From Betaproteobacteria bacterium (GTDB lineage: Bacteria > Pseudomonadota > Gammaproteobacteria > Burkholderiales > Burkholderiaceae_C), in contig VGHB01000005.1 of the NCBI GenBank assembly GCA_016868355.1, forward strand, positions 1-64,000: a stretch of 64,000 nucleotides of DNA, written 5' to 3'. A program made the translations under genes and the position numbers. A model generated the notes under the pieces. It worked only from the letters and a program-made list of their open reading frames with translations, searched no databases and was not told the origin of the DNA. Shown piece by piece: positions 54,501-63,764 of this stretch (its first letter is position 1; each line of letters opens with the position of its first letter).

Positions 54501-54707
54501 GTGCTGGCCAGCGGCGCGGGCTCTGCGGGGCAGCGCTCCATCGGCACCGGTGTCATGGGTGGCATGATCTCCGCGACCGTGCTCGCAATTTTCATGGTGC
54601 CGGTTTTCTTCGTCGTGGTGCGCCGCCTGTTCAAGGGCAGCGAACGACAGCGGCAGTTGTATGCGCATGAAAACCCAGACAAGCCCAAAGTGGAGGATTG
54701 GTCATGA
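51549..54707 (+). CDS. RND efflux pump inner-membrane transporter (AcrB/MexB type)
   Basis: A 1052-residue proton-driven HAE1-family drug exporter. It begins [27 protein letters not shown], typical of AcrB. Twelve helices flank two large periplasmic loops. The proton-relay helix 4 has [18 protein letters not shown] (the DD pair). [14 protein letters not shown] and the second half [62 protein letters not shown] are also characteristic. The length is normal. It is the second gene of a complete tripartite operon. Confidence 0.97.
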   Translation: [1052 protein letters not shown]

Positions 54708-56200
54708 GCCCATCCCCTGGTGGCCTGCGGCGCGCGAGGGCTGTGGGCCGCGCCCTGGCCGGAACGCTCGGGACCTTGGCGCTGGCAGGCTGCAACACCG
54801 TGCCCACCGGCCCAACGGCCTTGAGCAGCCCGCAGCTGATTCCGCAACGCTTTCCCGCCACTGCTAACGTTGAGACAGGCGCTACCGCCCCGGCGCCGGT
54901 GCTCGGCCCGCTGCTCGCCTGGGACCAGTTCTTCACCGATCTGCCGCTGCAGGGCCTGATACGCCTGGCACTGGAACACAACCGTGACCTGCGTCTGGCC
55001 GCACTGAATGTCGAGCAATCGCGTGCCCAGGCGGCGATCCGCGAGGCCGACCTGTGGCCCACGGTCAATGCGGGTGTTAGTGGAAACCGGGCGCCCACCA
55101 ATGCCGGCGGTGTCAGCACCACGGTCATTGGGGGATTGGCGAGCACCGCGTACGAACTCGACCTCTTCGGTCGCGTGCGCCAACAGGCGGCGGCCGCTCA
55201 GGCGCAACTGCAGGCCAGTGAGTTCCTACAGTCGGCCGCCCGGGCCAGCCTGATTGCCGCGGTAGCGGCGGCCTATGCGAACCTGCAAGCCGATGAGGCC
55301 TTGTTGCGCATCACCGACGAGACGGTGCGCGGCCGGCAAGACAGCCTTCAGATCGTGCAGGGGCGCTTGAAGGCCGGAGCGGCCTCGGCGCTTGAAGTCG
55401 CGCAGGCCGATTCCCTGCTGCAGGCCGCCCGCGCCGCCAGGTCCCAGGTGCAGCGCCAAAAGTCTCTGGACGAAAGCACCCTGCAGCTGCTGCTGGGCCG
55501 ACCCACACCCCCAGGCCGGCCAGACAGCGCACCATATTCGACCAGCTCAGGTGTGCAGGCCTTGCTGGAGGGGCTCACAAGTGCTGCGGGCGCCGCGGAA
55601 GCGGATCACCTGGTCGGCTTGCCGCTGCTGCGGGCCGGCCTGCCATCGGAGGTGTTGGCCCGCCGGCCCGACCTGCGCGCAGCAGAGGCACAACTGCGCG
55701 CCGCACAAGCCAATGTGGAAGCGGCCCGCAGGGCCTACTTCCCCCGCATCTCGCTCACCGCTTCCTACGGGCAAGCCAGCAAAGAGCTGTCGGCCCTGTT
55801 TGCTGGGGGCAACTGGGTTTGGGGAGTGGCGCCATCGGTGCTGGCGCCCATCTTCGACGCTGGGCGGCTGCGTGCGGGGGTGCAGCAGGCCCAAGCGGCG
55901 CAACAGTCGGCTTTGGCCCAGTACGAAAAGGCGGTGCAGGTGGCTTTCAAGGAAGCCAACGATGCGCTGGCCTCCCAGGCCTTGCTGCTTGATCAGCTGA
56001 AGGCCTTGCGTCTGCAGGTGCGCGCCGAAACCCAGCGTGTAGGCCTAGCCCAGGCGCGCTGGCAACTGGGTGCCAGCGCCTATGTCGAGGTGTTGGACGC
56101 CCAACGTTCTTTGTACTCCGCTCAATCGGCGTTGGTTCAAACCGCTGCGCTGGCACTGGTCAACCAGGCCACCCTGTACAAGGTGCTGGGAGGCGGCTAA
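54704..56200 (+). CDS. RND efflux outer-membrane channel lipoprotein (OprM/NodT type)
   Basis: A 498-residue outer-membrane factor. The lipobox is LALAGC (Cys near residue 30), followed by GPLLAWDQFFTDLPLQGLIRLALEHNRDLRLAALNVEQSRAQAAIREADLWPTVNAG. Two homologous halves carry the coiled-coil repeats; the second has LPSEVLARRPDLRAAEAQLRAAQANVEAARRAYFPRISLTASYGQAS and QLGASAYVEVLDAQRSLYSAQ. The start at 54704 overlaps the transporter's stop by ATGA; a TTG two codons upstream is the alternative. It completes the pump. Confidence 0.95.
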   Translation: MSPSPGGLRRARAVGRALAGTLGTLALAGCNTVPTGPTALSSPQLIPQRFPATANVETGATAPAPVLGPLLAWDQFFTDLPLQGLIRLALEHNRDLRLAALNVEQSRAQAAIREADLWPTVNAGVSGNRAPTNAGGVSTTVIGGLASTAYELDLFGRVRQQAAAAQAQLQASEFLQSAARASLIAAVAAAYANLQADEALLRITDETVRGRQDSLQIVQGRLKAGAASALEVAQADSLLQAARAARSQVQRQKSLDESTLQLLLGRPTPPGRPDSAPYSTSSGVQALLEGLTSAAGAAEADHLVGLPLLRAGLPSEVLARRPDLRAAEAQLRAAQANVEAARRAYFPRISLTASYGQASKELSALFAGGNWVWGVAPSVLAPIFDAGRLRAGVQQAQAAQQSALAQYEKAVQVAFKEANDALASQALLLDQLKALRLQVRAETQRVGLAQARWQLGASAYVEVLDAQRSLYSAQSALVQTAALALVNQATLYKVLGGG

Positions 56201-56408
56201 GCACAAGCGCCCCCGAAACCGGTGCTCCGCAAGGTGCAGGCCACAGCCGATCACAACCCCGACGAAACAGCAGCCGATGTAAGCGCGGTGCTGCGCGATG
56301 GGCCTTCAATAGACTGCGAATTCACCTGCATGTCTCTAGCTTAGCGCGCACCGCAGGCCCACGCCTTGCCCAGTGCCGGTAAGCTCGGTGTCCAAGCCAG
56401 GAGCCCCC

Positions 56409-58859
56409 ATGTCCACCGCACACGCCCCCATCGAGCCGCCCGACGACCCAGCCGGTAAAGCACCCGGCGCGGTGGCAGGCAGCGCACAAGTGGCGGGGCC
56501 GGATGCGGATGCAATGCGTCGGCGTTTTCTGATGCTGGGCGTGGGTGCGGGTGGCGCACTTGTTGTGGGTTGCGGCCCGCTCGACCCTCGTGAGCGGGGC
56601 CAGGCCCCCCGGCCCGCCCAACCCACTGGCGCTGAGCGTGCTGTCAACGCCGAGGCCCCTGCCGCAAGCGTGGCACTCAACGCATGGCTGCGCTTGGCAC
56701 CCGATGGCCGGGTCAGCGTAGCCCTGCCCCGTGCTGAGATGGGCCAAGGTGTGTACACCGCGCTGGCCATGCTGGTGGCCGAGGAACTCGAGGTGCCCTG
56801 GACGCAGGTGGGTGTGGAACCTGCATACCCAGACCGCGTGTATGCCAACACGGCCCTGTTGCACGCGGTGCTGCCCTTTCAACCCGATGACCACGGCTGG
56901 TGGGTGCAGGCCGCACGTTGGACGCTGTCCAACGCGGCAGTGATGTTGTCGTTGAATGTGACTGGCGGCTCCACCAGCGTGCGTGCAGCATGGGAGCCAA
57001 TGCGCTGGGCGGGTGCTTCCGCACGCGAAGTGCTGCGGGCCACTGCGGCTCGGCACTGGCAAGTCCAGCCTGAAGCCTGCCAGTGCCAACAGGGTCAGGT
57101 GCAACACCAGGCCAGTGGCCGGCGGCTGTCGTATGGGGAGTTGGCCAGTCTGTGGGCTGCCCACCCCCTGGAGCCGCCGTCCAAGCTGAGCCTCAAGCCT
57201 GCAAGCCAGTGGAGCCTCATCGGTACCTCACCCACACGGCTGGACACACCCGACAAGACCACCGGCCGCGCTGATTTTGGTTCTGACGCCGCATGGCCGG
57301 GCACGAAGCGCGCGGTGCTTCGAACCTGCCCCTTCGTGCACGGCCGCCTGATTAAAGTCGATGCACGCAAGGCCCTGCAACTGCCCGGGGTGCGAGCGGT
57401 CCATGAGTTCCCCGATTGGCCGGTGCCGGCGGTGGCGGTGGTAGCCGACCACAGCTGGCAGGCGCTCAAGGGCGCACAAGCTTTGGAACTGGAATGGGAC
57501 CCCGGCCTCAATGCCGGCCACAGCACGGCGGCCCAGCAACACACGATGCAAGACCTGCTCGAGGAAGGGTCTGGCACCCGATTCCGAAACCTCGGGGATA
57601 CCGCAGCGGCCCTGGCCCAGGCCACCGACACGCTGCAAGTGGAGTATCAGGTGCCGTATCTGGCCCATGCCGCCATGGAACCCCTGAATGCCACCGCGCG
57701 GTTCGATGCCGGCCACCTGCATCTGTGCACCGGGACCCAATCGCCCATCCTGGCGCGTTGGCGCGCAGCCCAGATTGCCAAACTGGATCTGGAACAGGTG
57801 CATCTGCAGGTTCCCTTTCTGGGCGGCGGCTTTGGCCGGCGGCTGGAAACCGACATCATTGAACAGGTCACACATCTGGCCATGAAGATGCCCGGCACGC
57901 CGGTGCACCTGATGTGGACCCGCGAGCAAGATCTGCAACACGACGTCTACCGGCCCGCTGCGGTGGCGCGCCTGCGTGCTGCACTGGTCAAACCGGCTGC
58001 CTCCACAAGTGCCGGTACCGGGGGCCTCAAGCCCAGGGTCAGCGCCCTGCACATCAAGGTGGTGGCGCCGTCCGTGTCCGAGGGCTCCACCCGACGGCTG
58101 TTCCCCGGACCGTGGAACGATGCGATGCCCGTGCTGCCCGACAAATCCCAGATCGAAGGCGCCTACGACCTGCCCTACGCCATTCCCCATCAACTGGTTG
58201 AACAGGTGCTGTGCCCCTCGGTGCTGCCCGTGGGGTATTGGCGCAGTGTGGGGCACTCCTACAATGCTTTTTTTACTGAGTGCTTCACCGATGAGGTGGC
58301 CCAGGCCCTGGGGCGCGACCCCTTGGACTTGCGCGAAGAATGGCTGCAGAACCGACCACGCCATCTGGCTGTCTTGCGTGCAGCCGCTCAAGCGGCGGGC
58401 TGGGGGCGCGCGGCACCGGCTGGAAGGGCCCTGGGGCTGGCCCTGCATGAATCTTTCGGGGCCATCTGCGCGCAGGTGGCAGAGGTCAGTATGCAAGCGG
58501 GCCGACCACGGGTGCACCGCATTGTGTGCGCCCTGGATGCCGGAACCTTGGTACACCCCGATACGGTGCGTGCACAGCTGGAGAGTGCCATCGTGTTCGG
58601 CCTGAGTGCTGCACTGTGGGGCCGCGTACCCATGGATGGTGGTCAGGTTCAACTGCGCGGCTGGGCCGACTATCCCGTGGTGAAGATGGCCGACACCCCC
58701 CACATCGAGACCCTGTTGCTGCCCAGCGACCAGCCCCCCGGCGGCGTCGGAGAGCCCGGCACGCCGCCGGTGGCCCCCGCAGTGGCCAATGCGTTGGCGC
58801 GCCTGGACGGCCGGCGGCGGCGCAGCCTGCCGCTGTCGGATGCGCCCATCCGCACTTAA
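56409..58859 (+). CDS. Molybdenum hydroxylase large subunit (isoquinoline 1-oxidoreductase beta-like)
   Basis: An 816-residue xanthine oxidase-family molybdenum-binding subunit. After a 35-residue N-terminal extension comes a Tat-like signal MRRRFLMLGVGAGGALVVGCG, with a lipobox-like Cys near 55. The molybdopterin-binding part includes LPRAEMGQGVYTALAMLVAEELEVPW, VPFLGGGFGRRLETDIIEQ, GYWRSVGHSYNAFFTECFTDEVA and the catalytic Glu in GVGEPGTPPVAPAVANAL. IorB-type subunits work with a small [2Fe-2S] subunit, which is not encoded next to it. The start at 56409 follows AGGAG. The substrate (N-heterocycle or aldehyde) is unknown; XdhC at 39942 may mature it. Confidence 0.88.
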   Translation: MSTAHAPIEPPDDPAGKAPGAVAGSAQVAGPDADAMRRRFLMLGVGAGGALVVGCGPLDPRERGQAPRPAQPTGAERAVNAEAPAASVALNAWLRLAPDGRVSVALPRAEMGQGVYTALAMLVAEELEVPWTQVGVEPAYPDRVYANTALLHAVLPFQPDDHGWWVQAARWTLSNAAVMLSLNVTGGSTSVRAAWEPMRWAGASAREVLRATAARHWQVQPEACQCQQGQVQHQASGRRLSYGELASLWAAHPLEPPSKLSLKPASQWSLIGTSPTRLDTPDKTTGRADFGSDAAWPGTKRAVLRTCPFVHGRLIKVDARKALQLPGVRAVHEFPDWPVPAVAVVADHSWQALKGAQALELEWDPGLNAGHSTAAQQHTMQDLLEEGSGTRFRNLGDTAAALAQATDTLQVEYQVPYLAHAAMEPLNATARFDAGHLHLCTGTQSPILARWRAAQIAKLDLEQVHLQVPFLGGGFGRRLETDIIEQVTHLAMKMPGTPVHLMWTREQDLQHDVYRPAAVARLRAALVKPAASTSAGTGGLKPRVSALHIKVVAPSVSEGSTRRLFPGPWNDAMPVLPDKSQIEGAYDLPYAIPHQLVEQVLCPSVLPVGYWRSVGHSYNAFFTECFTDEVAQALGRDPLDLREEWLQNRPRHLAVLRAAAQAAGWGRAAPAGRALGLALHESFGAICAQVAEVSMQAGRPRVHRIVCALDAGTLVHPDTVRAQLESAIVFGLSAALWGRVPMDGGQVQLRGWADYPVVKMADTPHIETLLLPSDQPPGGVGEPGTPPVAPAVANALARLDGRRRRSLPLSDAPIRT

Positions 58860-58901
58860 GCCTGCGGCCACCCGAGGCCCGCCCGCGGGCTTTCCGCAGG
58901 C
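58860..58901 (+). terminator. Large hairpin after the molybdenum hydroxylase gene
   Basis: An outer stem GCCTGCGG (58860-58867) pairs with CCGCAGGC (58894-58901). It encloses an inner GC-rich stem GCCCG/CGGGC around 58877-58890. It begins directly after the TAA stop. A TTT lies inside rather than after the stem, so strict intrinsic termination is not certain. Confidence 0.5.
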
Positions 58902-59050
58902 TTGGAGCGCATTGACTGGCTTATAGTTAAGCTGGTTAAGCTGGTCTAGGCTTTGCAGCGTCGGTGCGTCGGTGATTGATTGCCTGATGTTGCGTGCGGC
59001 CTGCAGACACCGTTCATCCGCCCCCAGGCGGTCTACCAAGAGGCGATCCC

Positions 59051-60709
59051 ATGACCTTTCTGACCCCCACCCGCGCGACGCCATCCAGCCGCACTGGCCT
59101 TGAACTCACAGCGCGGCTGTGGCAGCGTAGCCTGGCCGCAGCGGCCTTAGCCCTGGCGGCCACGCTGCCCTTGGGCGCAATCTCCCAGAGCGCTGCGCCC
59201 ACGGTGACCCTACGCTGGGCTGCCCAGAATGACATCCTGACGCTGGATCCGCATTCGCAGAACCACGCCACCACATCAGCCATCTTGATGCACGCCTATG
59301 AAGGCCTGGTGCGGTACGACGCCGAACGCAGGATCGAGCCAGCCCTGGCCACCAAGTGGACGTACATCAGCCCCACCCAGGTTCGATTTGAACTGCGGCG
59401 CAACGTGCGCTTCCACGATGGCTCGGCCTTCACGGCAGACGATGTGGTGTTCAGCTTCAACCGCATTCGACAGCCCCAAGGCACGATGGGCATCTACGTC
59501 ACCGGCATTGCTGAAATCCGCAAGGTCGACAGCCATACGGTGGACTTCATCATGGCGGCCCCCAACCCGCTGTTGCTGCGCAATATTGTCAACTTCTTCA
59601 TCGTCAACAAAGCCTGGGCTGAGAAGAACAAGTCAACCGAGGTTCAGAACTATCGAGCCAAGGAAGAGAACTACGCATCGCGTAACGTAATGGGAACGGG
59701 CCCCTATGCGATCACCGGCTGGGTGCCCGATCAGCGCGTGACGATGAAGGTCAACCCCAACTGGTGGGACAAGCACACCAACAACGTCACCGACGTGGTC
59801 TACACCCCCATCAAGAGCGACCCCACCCGCGTAGCCGCCCTGATTGCCGGCGACGTGGATTTGCTGACCGACATGCCCACTCAGGACGTGGCTCGCCTAC
59901 GCCAAGACCCCAAGCTCAAAGTGATGGACGGCCCCGAGGTTCGCACCATCTTCTTGGCGTTGGACCAACACAGCAATGAACTTAAATACAGCGATGTAAA
60001 GGGCAAGAACCCCTTCAAGGACAAGCGTGTGCGCGAAGCGCTTTCCATCGTGGTCGACCGCGATACGATTCGGCGCACCATCATGCGCGGGCTGTCTATT
60101 CCAGCGGCGATCATGGTGCCGCCGGGGGTGGAAGGCTGGAGCGCCGAGCTTGACAGCATCAGCAAGCCCGACGTGGAGCGCGCTAAGCGCCTGCTCGCAG
60201 AGGCGGGCTATCCCAATGGTTTCGAATTTCAATTGAACTGTTCGAATAACCGATATGTGAACGATGAAGAGATCTGCCAGGCCCTCTTGCCCATGTGGGC
60301 CAAGATCGGCATGAAGGTCCGTTTGGTGGCTGAGCCCTTTGCTCAGCACAGCGTTCGCTTTCAGAATTTCGATACCTCGGCCTACATGCTGGGCTGGGGC
60401 GTGGCCACGTTTGATGCGCAGTACACCTTGCAGTCGATCGTGCGTACCCGCACCACTGGCGCCGACGGTAACTTCAACTTCGCGCGCGTCAGCGACCCCC
60501 AGGTGGATCAGTTGGTCGAGGCGATGAAAACCGAAATGGATGCCGCAAAACGCCTGGCGATGATGCGTGAGGCACTCAAGCGCACCCGTGATGAACACCT
60601 GCTACTGCCACTGCACCACCAGATGCGTCCCTGGGCCATGAAGCCCGGGGTGAGCACCCTGCACCGTTCGGACGACCGACCCGAGGCGAGGTTCACCTCG
60701 GTGCGCTGA
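59051..60709 (+). CDS. ABC transporter substrate-binding protein (peptide/nickel family)
   Basis: A 552-residue periplasmic SBP_bac_5 protein. The signal peptide runs over about residues 25-50 (SLAAAALALAATLPLGAISQSA). The mature part begins PTVTLRWAAQNDILTLDPHSQNHATTSAILMHAYEGLVRYD, then FELRRNVRFHDGSAFTADDVVFSFNRI, VMGTGPYAITGWVPDQRVTMKVNPNWW and NPFKDKRVREALSIVVDRDTI. It ends LHHQMRPWAMKPGVSTLHRSDDRPEARF. Binds peptides or related solutes for an ABC importer; no permease or ATPase genes lie nearby, so it is an orphan. The start at 59051 is supported by AGGCGA upstream. A 9-bp direct repeat TTAAGCTGG (58927-58944) lies in the upstream gap. Confidence 0.9.
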   Translation: MTFLTPTRATPSSRTGLELTARLWQRSLAAAALALAATLPLGAISQSAAPTVTLRWAAQNDILTLDPHSQNHATTSAILMHAYEGLVRYDAERRIEPALATKWTYISPTQVRFELRRNVRFHDGSAFTADDVVFSFNRIRQPQGTMGIYVTGIAEIRKVDSHTVDFIMAAPNPLLLRNIVNFFIVNKAWAEKNKSTEVQNYRAKEENYASRNVMGTGPYAITGWVPDQRVTMKVNPNWWDKHTNNVTDVVYTPIKSDPTRVAALIAGDVDLLTDMPTQDVARLRQDPKLKVMDGPEVRTIFLALDQHSNELKYSDVKGKNPFKDKRVREALSIVVDRDTIRRTIMRGLSIPAAIMVPPGVEGWSAELDSISKPDVERAKRLLAEAGYPNGFEFQLNCSNNRYVNDEEICQALLPMWAKIGMKVRLVAEPFAQHSVRFQNFDTSAYMLGWGVATFDAQYTLQSIVRTRTTGADGNFNFARVSDPQVDQLVEAMKTEMDAAKRLAMMREALKRTRDEHLLLPLHHQMRPWAMKPGVSTLHRSDDRPEARFTSVR

Positions 60710-60767
60710 ACGACGAGAAGCGAGCAGGGTGCCTATGCGCACCCACTTGTGCTTGTCGGATCAACCC

Positions 60768-61445
60768 ATGTGCGCCCATTACGAAAATATCTGCGACCCG
60801 CGCATCATTCGAGAACACTTCAAGACCGATCCGCTGCATGCTGATGTGGCGGCCCAGGTACGCCAGGATGTGTGGCCAGGCTATATCGGCACCTTCATCG
60901 CCAGGCCACCCGAGGCTGAATTCGGCGACGAAGCCGTCGCTTCGAGCGTCGCACTGCCAGGTGTCTTCGGCATGCTGCCCCACTGGGCTAAGGACAAAAA
61001 ACTGGCACGCCACACCTACAACGCCCGAAGTGAAACCGTGGCCGATAAACCCAGCTTTCGCGATGCTTGGCGCAAGGCTCGCCACTGCATTATTCCGGCG
61101 CAGGCCATCTACGAGCCCGACTGGCGAAGCGGCAGGGCGGTTCCCACGCGCATTTCGCACGCCAAAGACCAGGCTCTGGGCATCGCGGGCCTGTGGGACA
61201 CCTGGCGATCGTCCCAGGGGCAGTGGGTGTACAGCTTCACCATGCTTACCCTCAACGCCGACACCCACCCCTTCATGAACCGGTTCCACAAGCCCGGTGA
61301 TGAAAAACGGATGGTGGTGGTGCTGCGGCCAGACCAATATGGCGCTTGGCTGCAGTGCAGTGCCGCTCAGGCAGGAGACTTCATCAGCGCCTATCCGGCA
61401 GAGGGCTTCAGCCTTGACAGCCCCACCACCGGGTCAAGCGCCTGA
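60768..61445 (+). CDS. SRAP domain protein (YedK/HMCES-like)
   Basis: A 225-residue SOS-response-associated peptidase-fold protein, which forms a covalent thiazolidine crosslink with abasic sites in single-stranded DNA. The start at 60768 puts the catalytic Cys at position 2 ([10 protein letters not shown]), exposed after Met removal, which decides it over the upstream GTG at 60729. Other active-site elements are the Asn in [15 protein letters not shown], the Glu in [12 protein letters not shown] and the His in [18 protein letters not shown]. Its last 12 bp overlap the convergent hpd gene. Confidence 0.9.
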   Translation: MCAHYENICDPRIIREHFKTDPLHADVAAQVRQDVWPGYIGTFIARPPEAEFGDEAVASSVALPGVFGMLPHWAKDKKLARHTYNARSETVADKPSFRDAWRKARHCIIPAQAIYEPDWRSGRAVPTRISHAKDQALGIAGLWDTWRSSQGQWVYSFTMLTLNADTHPFMNRFHKPGDEKRMVVVLRPDQYGAWLQCSAAQAGDFISAYPAEGFSLDSPTTGSSA

Positions 61446-62540
61446 AACAGCCGGACGCGCCAATATTCCACGCCGAATCTGATCGCGCTCCAGGCTCTCG
61501 AACAAGGCCTTGAAGTTGCCTTCACCGAACCCCTGGTCAGCCTTGCGCTGAATGAACTCGAAGAAGACTGGGCCCAATACCGGCTGGCTGAAGATCTGCA
61601 GCAGCAGGCGCTTTTCACCCCCAGCGGTGCTGCCATCCATCAGGATGCCGCGCGCCTTAAGCTCGCCCACCGGTTCACCGTGGCCCGGCATGCGCTCTTG
61701 CAGCATTTCGTAATACACGTCGTTCGGTGCGGTCATCAGAGGCACGCCCGCCATCTGCAGCGCATCGACCGAGGCCAGGATATCGTCGGTGAGCAAGGCG
61801 ATGTGCTGGATCCCCTCGCCGTTGAACTGCATCAAAAACTCTTCAATCTGGCCTGTGCCACCACGACCGGACTCTTCATTGAGCGGAATACGGATCAAGT
61901 TGTCTGGTGCTGTCATGGCCTTGCTGGTCAAGCCGGTGTACTCGCCCTTGATGTCAAAGTAGCGAATCTCACGAAAGTTGAAGAGCCGCTCATAAAAAGC
62001 GCTCCAGTAGCCCATGCGGCCGCGGTATACGTTGTGGGTGAGGTGGTCGATCAGCTTCAGCCCGTGGCCCACGGGGTGGCGGCGCTCCAGCGGCACAAAC
62101 TCGGGCAAGAATTCGAAGTCGATGTCGTAGATGCTTTTGCCGTCTTCAAAGCGGTCGATGAGGTATAGGGGGGCACCACCAATGCCCTTGATGGCCGGCA
62201 GGCGCAACTCCATCGGGCCAGTGGGCACTTCAACAGGCTGCGCACCCAAGTCCAAGGCGCGCGCATAGGCCTGGTGGGAATCCCGCACCCGAAATGCCAA
62301 GGCACAAGCACTGGGGCCGTGTTCGGCAGCGAAGTAACCCGCCAAGCTGCGGGGCTGTCGGTTGACGATGAAGTTGATGTCGCCCTGGCGAAACAGCACC
62401 ACATCCTTGCTGCGGTGGCGGGCGACCAACGAGAAGCCCATGCGCTCAAACAAGGGTTCCAACAGGCCGGGCTCGGGTGAGGCGAACTCGACGAATTCAA
62501 AGCCCATCAAACCCATGGGGTTGTCTGCTGGATCTGGCAT
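61434..62540 (-). CDS. hppD: 4-hydroxyphenylpyruvate dioxygenase
   Basis: Fe(II) enzyme of tyrosine breakdown that converts 4-hydroxyphenylpyruvate to homogentisate; 368 residues, the normal size. Two vicinal-oxygen-chelate domains. Iron ligands appear as His in [12 protein letters not shown], His in [13 protein letters not shown] and Glu in [11 protein letters not shown]. The C-terminal [21 protein letters not shown] gates the active site. The N-terminus is [25 protein letters not shown]. The homogentisate dioxygenase gene is not in the window. Confidence 0.96.
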   Translation of the reverse strand: MPDPADNPMGLMGFEFVEFASPEPGLLEPLFERMGFSLVARHRSKDVVLFRQGDINFIVNRQPRSLAGYFAAEHGPSACALAFRVRDSHQAYARALDLGAQPVEVPTGPMELRLPAIKGIGGAPLYLIDRFEDGKSIYDIDFEFLPEFVPLERRHPVGHGLKLIDHLTHNVYRGRMGYWSAFYERLFNFREIRYFDIKGEYTGLTSKAMTAPDNLIRIPLNEESGRGGTGQIEEFLMQFNGEGIQHIALLTDDILASVDALQMAGVPLMTAPNDVYYEMLQERMPGHGEPVGELKARGILMDGSTAGGEKRLLLQIFSQPVLGPVFFEFIQRKADQGFGEGNFKALFESLERDQIRRGILARPAVSGA

Positions 62541-62691
62541 TGCGCGTCCTCCGCCTACCAGGCCGTATGGGCGCTGGTTTCCACTGGCGCCTGGTGTGTT
62601 CCAGAACGATTATGACCTGCAAAAACACCTTGGCACCATCGGGTGTCGACCTTGCTTGAGAATACGAGGGTCTCGCATTCATCAGCCAACC

Positions 62692-63732
62692 ATGCTCCGT
62701 TTCTCTTTGTCTCGACGCCGCTGGCTGGCGCAGGCCGCAGCCAGCGGATGGGTGTTGGTCGCCACCGCGCAAGGCCCGGCATGGGCCACGCCGGCACCAG
62801 CTGCCCGTGGGGATCAGGGAGCCGACCCAGCCCACGCCAATGGAGCAAAGGCGGCGGGGTCTTTTGAGGCACTCGAGTTCGACTGGAACGACAGGGTACG
62901 GCAGCGCGTGGTGCCCGTTCGCCTGTACTGGCCCCACCCACTCAGCCCCGATCAGCAGATACCGCTGTTGGTGTTCTCACACGGCATTGGCGGTTCGCGC
63001 CGCGGGTATGCCTACCTCGGAACGCATTGGGCGCGACAAGGTTGGGCCAGCCTGCACCTGCAGCATGTGGGCAGTGACCGCGCCCTGTGGCAAGGCGGCA
63101 TGTGGTCGGTGGTCAGCCGCTTGCAGGCGGCCGCTCAAGGTGCTGAAGCGGTGGCCCGCGTTCAAGACCTGCGCTTTGCGCTCGACCAGATACTTAGCGG
63201 TAACTTCGGTCAGCGCATTGACACCAGCCGGGTGGTGGTGGCAGGGCACTCGTATGGAGCCAATACGGCCTTGTTGGCATCCGGTGCACGTGTGTTCCGG
63301 GAAGGCGGCGTCTTGGAACTGGCAGACCCTCGCATCAAGGCCGCCATTGTGATTTCGGCGCCCCCGTTCTACGGAGAAGGGGACCCGGGCAGCATCCTGG
63401 CCACGGTGCAGGTGCCCACCTTGCACGTCACCGCCACGGACGATGTGATCCGCATTCCTGGCTACTACAGCGGCCTGCAAGACCGCCTGTCGGTGTATGA
63501 GGCCATCGGCAACTCGCAGAAGTGGTTGGCCGTATTTGCTGGCGGCTCGCACAGCATGTTCACCGACCGGATGGGCACCGGGGGCGTTGTGCTCAACCCC
63601 AAAGTGAAGACCGCCACCCAGGAGCTGTCGATGGCGTTCCTGCGCGGAGTCTTGGACGGCGACGGCCAGGCGCTGCGCGATTGGCCACACCAGTTTGCGC
63701 CTCTGTTGGCGCGGTTCAACGCCGGCACCTGA
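62692..63732 (+). CDS. Exported alpha/beta hydrolase (dienelactone hydrolase-like)
   Basis: A 346-residue protein with a Tat-like signal (LSRRRWLAQAAASGWVLVATAQGPAWA, about residues 6-33). The catalytic domain has the oxyanion region LLVFSHGIGGSRRGYAYLGTHWARQGW and the nucleophile elbow VVVAGHSYGANTALL with the catalytic Ser. VPTLHVTATDDVIRIPGYY carries a likely acid and FAGGSHSMFTDR the catalytic His. It resembles predicted dienelactone hydrolase/platelet-activating-factor acetylhydrolase-like proteins; the substrate is unknown. The start at 62692 is chosen because the sequence upstream is unrelated. It is divergent from hppD, with a 151-bp gap. Confidence 0.87.
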   Translation: MLRFSLSRRRWLAQAAASGWVLVATAQGPAWATPAPAARGDQGADPAHANGAKAAGSFEALEFDWNDRVRQRVVPVRLYWPHPLSPDQQIPLLVFSHGIGGSRRGYAYLGTHWARQGWASLHLQHVGSDRALWQGGMWSVVSRLQAAAQGAEAVARVQDLRFALDQILSGNFGQRIDTSRVVVAGHSYGANTALLASGARVFREGGVLELADPRIKAAIVISAPPFYGEGDPGSILATVQVPTLHVTATDDVIRIPGYYSGLQDRLSVYEAIGNSQKWLAVFAGGSHSMFTDRMGTGGVVLNPKVKTATQELSMAFLRGVLDGDGQALRDWPHQFAPLLARFNAGT

Positions 63733-63764
63733 AGTCCAGCGCCCAGTCCCGTCATACTCGCGGG

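Noticed and set aside
58927-58944. Two copies of TTAAGCTGG upstream of the solute-binding protein gene as an operator or promoter
   Set aside because: Short, with no matching -35/-10 pair at good spacing; kept only as a remark.
57228-59084. 618-codon open frame antisense to the molybdenum hydroxylase gene
   Set aside because: No recognisable motif; the sense strand carries the conserved cofactor-binding motifs.
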